DNA of 64,000 bases from Alopecurus myosuroides (lineage: Eukaryota; Streptophyta; Magnoliopsida; Poales; Poaceae). Below the pieces are notes generated by a model that was not told where the DNA came from, did no database searches, and was given only the letters and a program-made list of their open reading frames with translations. The position numbers and the translations under genes were made by a program. The stretch is taken from positions 501,039,919 to 501,103,918 of the forward strand of contig CM054058.1 of NCBI GenBank assembly GCA_028641055.1, read 5' to 3'. Within the stretch, counting starts at the first letter, position 1. Each line of letters opens with the position of its first letter. Positions 58,800-64,000 of the stretch are shown here, one piece after another.

Positions 58800-59972
58800 T
58801 TATTTGCGAGTAGAATACTCTCCTAAGGATAGAATTTTCGCAGATGCGCTACGTTCCATGGGTTGGAGTAGACGCCGCCTGTTTTTGGGTTTTTCAAGCG
58901 ATAGACGCCTCCAGGGATAACTTCGTGTATGATGAAGGGTCCTTCCCATGGTGGCTCGAGCTTGTGGCCGCTGTCTTGCTTGAGTCGTAGTACCAGGTCG
59001 CCTACTACGAAGGATCTGTTGTGGATGCGGCGAGTGTGGTGATGTGTAGCGCTTGCTGGTAGACGGTGGATCTTGCGAGTGCGACGTCCCTAGCTTCATC
59101 CATTGTGTCCATGTCTTCTGCGAGTGCTTTGTTGGAGGCTTCTTCGCTGTAGGCAACGAATCGTGGAGCACTGAATCTAACATCCTCGGGTAGAACTTCC
59201 TCGGCGTCGTAAACCATGAAAACGGCGTGTAGTTTGTTGACCTTTTTGGAGTTGTTCTCAGACTCCATAGGACGGATGGTAGTTCCTCAGCCCAATGCAC
59301 TGCTTCTGCATCTAATCTTACGAGTAGTCATTTCTTCAGGCCTGTCGAAACTAATCCGTTGGATCGTTCAACTTGGCTGTTGGTTTGGGGATGTGGCACC
59401 GAGGCGAAACTGAGAGTTATCCCCTTTTCTTTGTAGAAATCTTGAGTTTCCTTGGCTGTGAAGTTGGTTCCATTGTCCGTGATAATATTGTGGGGGACAC
59501 CAAATCTGCAAACGATGGAATCGAGGAACTTGACGGCGCACTTTGCGTGTTGCGACGTGACTAGGACGGTCTCTATCCATTTGGTGAACTTGTCGACTGC
59601 GACCAACATGTAGGTATATCCTCTAGGTGTTGTCTTGCGTAACGGTCCCACCATGTCCAGCCCCCATTGAGCAAAGGGCCAAGACAGAGGGATCATATGG
59701 AGCTCCGTGGCTGGTGGGTGTGCCTTGGGTGCGAATCGCTGGCAGGCATCGCATCTTTCGACCAGATCCTTCGTATCTCTGGCTGCCGTGAGCTAGTAGA
59801 ATCCTGCTCGAAAAGCTTTACCCAGGATGGCTCTCCAACTTGCATGGTATCCGCAGTCGCCTTTTAGTTCTTTTCCATCTTCGGGTGCGATGCACCTCTG
59901 GAGGACTCCCGATATGCTTTGCTTGTAAAGCTCGCCTTTTATCACCCGAAAAGATTTACCGCGCCGAACTAT
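58800..59972 (-). pseudogene. Integrase domain of the Tat element, degenerate
   Basis: A zinc-binding remnant with CDACQRFAPKAHPP is followed by the DDE core: WGLDMVGPLRKTT (first Asp), ITDNGTNFTAKETQDF (second Asp) and HPQTNSQVERSNG (Glu). Intervening segments VAVDKFTKWIE and RFGVPHNI are typical of plant Ty3/gypsy integrases. One of the zinc-finger histidines is not visible, and stops occur near 59820 and 59327. C-terminal to the core the frame (59300-58800) shifts and decays. Confidence 0.88.
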
Positions 59973-60640
59973 CTAACTTGCTTCAGAGATGTCTCCTGGG
60001 AGCTGCTTTCTAAGCAAGAAGTCGAGATACTTCTGTGTCCATACTGGCTCGATTAAGAAGACATGTCGCGAGATGTGATGAATGAGGGCGATGAGGGCAC
60101 TTTGTTGACTAGCCTCCGTCTCTATTGCTGCTGGTACCTCTTTGTGCTTCTTGAGCTTGACTGGTCTTTTCTTGATTCGCTCGAAGTAAATCCCTGACAG
60201 GACTGGGGCGTTTGTCGACCCGATGTTTGCTAGTCTGTCAGCTTCTTTGTTCCTCGATCGTGCGATGTACTTCAGTTCGCACCCTTTGAAGCTTCCTTCG
60301 AGCAGATTATACATGTCGCGATAAGCGATCATGTTATCTGCGACTGCGTCACATTCTTTCATCGTCTGCTGCACGATGAGACAGGAGTCTCCGTAGATTA
60401 TCAGTCGAGCGGCACCGCAGGAGAACGTCATCTTCATGCAATGTGGGAGGTCCTCGTACTCGGCGTCGTTGTTGGATGCTGGATCATCTAATGGGAAGTC
60501 GATTCGCATGACGTACTACAGCTTGTCACCCCTTGGTGGTATGAGGATTACGGAGGCTCCCGCTCCTTCGTTTCTTTTTGACCCGTCAAGTACATGATCC
60601 AGGAACTCGAGTATTCTGGAGGTCCTGGAGTTTGCAATTC
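59973..60640 (-). pseudogene. Second, archaeal-like RNase H of the Tat element
   Basis: Contains VLDGSKRNEGAGASVIL (first catalytic Asp in DGS), a stop, then NNDAEYEDL (Glu), IYGDSCLIVQQT (Asp) and RNKEADRLANIGS (last Asp). This is the layout of the archaeal-like RNase H that Tat and Ogre elements acquired in addition to the usual one. All four acidic positions are still visible, but the stop (TAG after RGDKL) splits the domain. Confidence 0.85.
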
Positions 60641-60699
60641 CATCCACTCCGAGAGAAAGTCCATGACCACCTGTGATTTAAGGGCGTTTCACCCAGTAT

Positions 60700-61200
60700 A
60701 TACTATGTCCCAGGCGCCTAGCTCGATGCTCCACTTAGCGATTCTTCCGGATGCCATAGGATTGTTCATGATTGTACCGAGTGATGCTTGTTTAGCACCG
60801 TGACGGTATGTTCGTGGAAGTAGTGCTTAAGCTTTCGAGCTGTCAAGACCACCCCATATGCGAGCTTCTGGTAATGGGGTATCGTTGATTGCACGGTGAG
60901 AGTACCTCGCTGAGGAAGTATATGGGTCTCTGCTCGTCGTGCGCCTTCCCGTCCTCTGGTCGCTCGACCATGATTACTGTACTAACCACCTGGTTAGTTG
61001 CGGCTAGCTATAGATACAAAGGTTCTCCATCCTGAGGTGTGGTCAGTACTCTCCTGCTATGTAATGCTCTTTTCAGATCGACGAATGCCTTTTTTGCTTC
61101 TGCGGTCCACTCGAATTTATCTGTTTTCTTCAGTAACTTGTAGAAGGGGAGGGCTTGTTCGCCCAATCTTGCGATGAATCTACTGAGGGCAGCCAGTCAC
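60700..61200 (-). pseudogene. Conventional RNase H remnant of the Tat element
   Basis: Follows the reverse transcriptase: FIARLGEQALPFYKLLKK, FEWTAEAKKAFVDLK, GEPLYL and RPIYFLSEVLS are recognisable connection and RNase H segments. Frameshifts and stops then destroy the C-terminal part near 60930-60760. Confidence 0.75.
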
Positions 61201-61220
61201 CCTGCCAGCTGTTGGACGCC

Positions 61221-61973
61221 TCAGAGATTTGTCGGCTCCTTCATTGTCAGGATGGCATGAATCTTTTCCGGATTGACTTCTATTCCTGGGGCTGAGACCA
61301 AGTAGCCGAGCAGCTGGCCTGCAGACACACCGAAGACGCATTTTGTTGGGTTGAGCTTGATTCTATATGCATTGAGGGCGTCGAAGGTTTCCCTTATATC
61401 CTCGAGGAGTGTCTCCTCCACTCGAGTCTTGATGCCGATATCGTCAACGTACACTTGTACGTTCTTGCCAATGAGTTTGGCGAGGCATCTTTGCATGCAG
61501 CGCTGATATGTGGCACCTGCGTTTTTGAGCCCGAAGGGCATGGTCGTGTAGCAATAAACACCGTGTGGTGTTATGAAAGTTGTCTTTTCTTCGTCTTCCT
61601 GCTTCATCCTGATCTGGTTATAGCCTGAGTAAGCGTCCAGGAAGGAGAGACGCTGGCAGCCTGCCGTGGAGTCGTCAATCTGGTCAATCTACGGGAGCGG
61701 GAAATTATCCTTGGGGCAGTGTTTATTCAACGACGTGTAGTCGACGCACACGCGAAGGATGTCTGTGTTTTTCTTCGGGGCCAGCACCGGGTTTGCTAAC
61801 CAGGTGGAAATCTTGATCTTCCTGATAAAATTGGCGGCTATCAGTATGTTTACTTCTTCTTCGAGTGTCCGCTGCTTTGACTCGGAGAAACGTCGAGTGG
61901 TTTGCTTGATTGGTTTTGCATCCTTGAACAATTCCAATGAGTGCTCGACGAACTCGCTGGGGATTCCTGGCAT
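61221..61973 (-). pseudogene. Reverse transcriptase domain of the Tat element
   Basis: Ordered motifs are visible: KQTTRRFSESKQRTLEEEV, ANPVLAPKKNTDILRVCVDY, LNKHCPKDNFPLP, then a TAG, then IDQIDDSTAG, DAYSGYNQI, TTMPFGLKNAGATYQR and the catalytic YVDD box, followed by LNPTKCVFGVSAGQLLGYL. Apart from the single stop near 61689 the domain is nearly complete, so this copy decayed relatively recently. Confidence 0.92.
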
Positions 61974-62036
61974 ATCAGATGGCCATCAGGCGAAAATCTC
62001 CCAGTACTCACGGAGGAGTTCGACGCGCGCGCTTTC

Positions 62037-62828
62037 CTATGCGGAGAAGAGGGTGGTTGACACCATCGCCGTCTTCGCGGAATATGTAGGGTGGACTTGA
62101 TGCTCTCGAGTGTTGCTGCTCGGGCTAAACTCGAGATCTGGGGCGTTTCTTTTGGTTAGCAGCATCACAGAGTTATCCGTGGTCTTTGCCAGCTCTTCTA
62201 ACTCTTCTTGGATCCTGAAAGATTTCGCGATCTCATGGAAGTCGTTGTCACACTTGTCAAATTTCCGGAAGTCACCATTTACGGTGATTGTACCGTATTC
62301 TCCTGGCAGTTTCAGCTTGAGGTAAGCGTAATGAGGTACTGCCATGAATCTCGCGAACTTTGTTCGGCCGAGGATGGCGTGGTACTATGATGGCCAGTCG
62401 ACTACCTCGAAGTTGTGGACCTCCCGCCTGTAGTTGCTTGGGTCTCTGAGTATCACCTCCAGTTTGATTGTTTCGAATGGTCGGACGACTTTTCTCGGTA
62501 CTATCCCATAGAATGATGTTTCTGATTCTGCGAGTCCCTCCCTATTCCTGTTCATCTTGCGGAGTGTATCCACGTATATGATGTTTATGCCGCTTCCGCC
62601 GTCCATGAATACTCTGGCTAGGTCGTAGTTTCCTATTTGCGCATGAATGACGAGAGCTGTGTGCCCTAGTCGATACACCCGTGGAGGGTGGTCCTCTCTA
62701 GGGAAGGTTATCGGGTGCTCAGACATCTTCAGGTACTCAGTTTTGGATGGTGGAGCTTGCACTGCCATGTTGACGTGGCGAGTGTTGGTCTTCTGGATTC
62801 GTCGGGACAGGCAGATCTTCTGTATCAT
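62037..62828 (-). pseudogene. Protease and linker region of the Tat element
   Basis: The 62828-62385 frame contains HTALVIHAQI and ARVFMDGGSGINIIY, which aligns with the aspartic protease active-site region of Tat elements (D-G-G-S in place of D-T/S-G). After a stop it continues with YHAILGR and MAVPHYAYLKLKLPG, the conserved link to the reverse transcriptase. Confidence 0.8.
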
Positions 62829-62849
62829 GCCTATAAGCCCCTGGGGTTT

Positions 62850-63944
62850 CGGATATCTGTTGGCTCATTGGTTTGCTACGACTCGGTCTGCTGGTGCTGG
62901 GAGTGCGGCTAGCGCCATGTTGTAATGTCTAGCGGGTGGAGGTAGGGGTGGTGGTTGCTTGACAGCGTTTCCTCCCGGCAGCTGCGGGTATCCTTGATTG
63001 ATGGTTATCCGATGTTTCTTTGTGTACGCCTCGCGGATGTCTTAAAACTTTCGGCAGTCTTTGAGGAGATGAGTGGCCTTGAGTTTGCATGTGCGCTTAT
63101 CTGTGAACAAATGCAGGGAGCAGTATCCGTCAAGGTCTTCCTCAGGTGTTTTATCGTCTGGTTTCGGCTTCCACTCTCGATTTCCGCGGGAACCGCCGTC
63201 GCGGTTTCTCGTGAATTCAGCCACTACCAACTCTGACTGATCGTCCTGGTCTTAGTGTCGTCTCTTCCTCCTCTGGCGGTCACCGTTGCGATCGTCGTCA
63301 TGCGTGGGTGAGGAAGGTTTCTCATTGCGCAGGGATTCTTCACCGTTTCCCCATTTGTCGGCTATCGCTATCAATTCGCCAATGGTTTTGGGCGTGCATC
63401 GTCCCAGTTATTACCGAAAGGTTGCGCGTCGTGCGCCCTTGGCGAAATCTTCAACCGCTATCTCCTCTGATATATTTCCAGCCATATTTTTGAGCGTGGT
63501 CCATCACCGGATATATTCGCGAGTTGATTTGCCGCTCTTCTATCTACAGGCTCACAGTTCCTCGATACACGCGGGCCTCTTGTATGTCGCCTGAAAGTTT
63601 TAATAGAAATCGCAGGTAAGATCGTCCCAGGATCTGTAACACGCGTGTGGCCTTCCTTCGAGCTAGCTTCGAGCAGCTCCGCCGAGATACATGTTTAAGT
63701 ATTGCATGGCCGTCACTTTATTCCCGCCCTGGCACTTTACCGCGCGCGGTCAGATAGTCTGAGAGCCAGGTCTTGGTTCTTGCGAGCCGTCATACTTCGG
63801 GACTTCCAAGGTGAGCTTAAATCTCTTGGGCATCGGTGCCTCGCGAATGCTGTTGCTAAAGCACATCGCGCCGCAAGCTTCCTCGTCAGAGGAGGTGGAT
63901 AGTGAGCGGGCACGGTCCGTGCGCGCGCGGGCTCTGTCGACCAT
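62850..63944 (-). pseudogene. Gag remnant of the Tat element
   Basis: The N-terminal part reads REAPMPKRFKLTLEVPKYDG, a typical start of Tat-type gag core. Several stops and frameshifts follow (for example near 63750, 63600 and 63240). The C-terminal part keeps FAKGARRATF, TIGELIAIADKW and a Cys/His cluster (YCSLH...CKLKATHLLKDC) that resembles the nucleocapsid zinc knuckle. The upstream part of gag lies close to or beyond the window edge. Confidence 0.75.
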
Positions 63945-64000
63945 GTTTCAGGCGACGTCATCCCGCGCGTCGTATTGGGCTCGATCCCGACTGTCTCCTC

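Larger units (their letters stand above)
53037..64000 (-). mobile_element. Tat-lineage Ty3/gypsy retrotransposon, 3' part (copy B)
   Basis: On the minus strand the order is gag, protease, reverse transcriptase, RNase H, archaeal-like RNase H, integrase, then an opposite-strand gene, purine tract and 3' LTR. An extra RNase H and an antisense gene between pol and the 3' LTR are known traits of the Tat lineage (Grande/RIRE2-like). Several in-frame stops in every pol domain mean this copy is not autonomous. The 5' LTR and start of gag lie right of the window. The left target-site base run is CTAGG at 53032-53036. Confidence 0.92.

Overview
The window looks like nuclear DNA of a grass, probably a pooid. 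The evidence is Stowaway-type MITEs with CTCCCTCCGT ends between TA dinucleotides, a Tat-lineage Ty3/gypsy element carrying an antisense gene of the 'putative gypsy type transposon' family, a short LTR element primed from initiator tRNA-Met, GC-rich first exons, and sparse genes among nested repeats. There are no bacterial operons, CRISPR arrays, rRNA genes or tRNA genes. Species cannot be settled from this sequence alone.

The main feature is a tandem segmental duplication. Positions 1-20148 (copy A, open at the left edge) match 31548-53542 (copy B) with offsets of about 31.5 kb on the left and 33.3 kb on the right. Most of the match differs by roughly 1-5 % plus many indels, judged by eye. 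Inside it, 14137-18684 and 47424-51973 are colinear without an indel and show only one substitution that I found. That points to a recent exchange or gene conversion, or to an assembly problem.

Layout of each copy, left to right: a minus-strand, intron-rich transcription unit with no recognised product (complete only upstream of and in copy B, about 25831-35090); a GC-rich unclassified block; about 3.5 kb of AT-rich DNA without genes; a plus-strand spliced unit that contains a short SKP1-like exon; an F-box gene (intact in copy B at 46777-48033, decapitated in copy A); a 2.7-kb TRIM-like LTR element with perfect AGAGT target duplications; a perfect 259-bp tandem repeat; and the 5' LTR and start of a plus-strand LTR element. 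Into the start of that last element a minus-strand Tat element inserted. In copy A only a solo LTR remains of it (19650-20148). In copy B its 3' half is present and runs off the window.

The Tat element (53037 to beyond 64000, minus strand) holds degenerate gag, protease, reverse transcriptase, a conventional RNase H remnant, a second archaeal-like RNase H and integrase. A multi-exon gene on the opposite strand (54556-58471) lies between pol and the 3' LTR, with its own TATA box and poly(A) signal. Several in-frame stops make the whole element non-autonomous.

The 20149-31547 spacer holds the truncated remainder of the plus-strand LTR element, an unrecognised minus-strand gene (about 21491-23445), a 549-bp TIR element with 8-bp target duplications, several small tandem repeats, and the 3' half of the minus-strand unit belonging to copy B. 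The only protein-coding gene I would call intact and recognisable is the copy B F-box gene.
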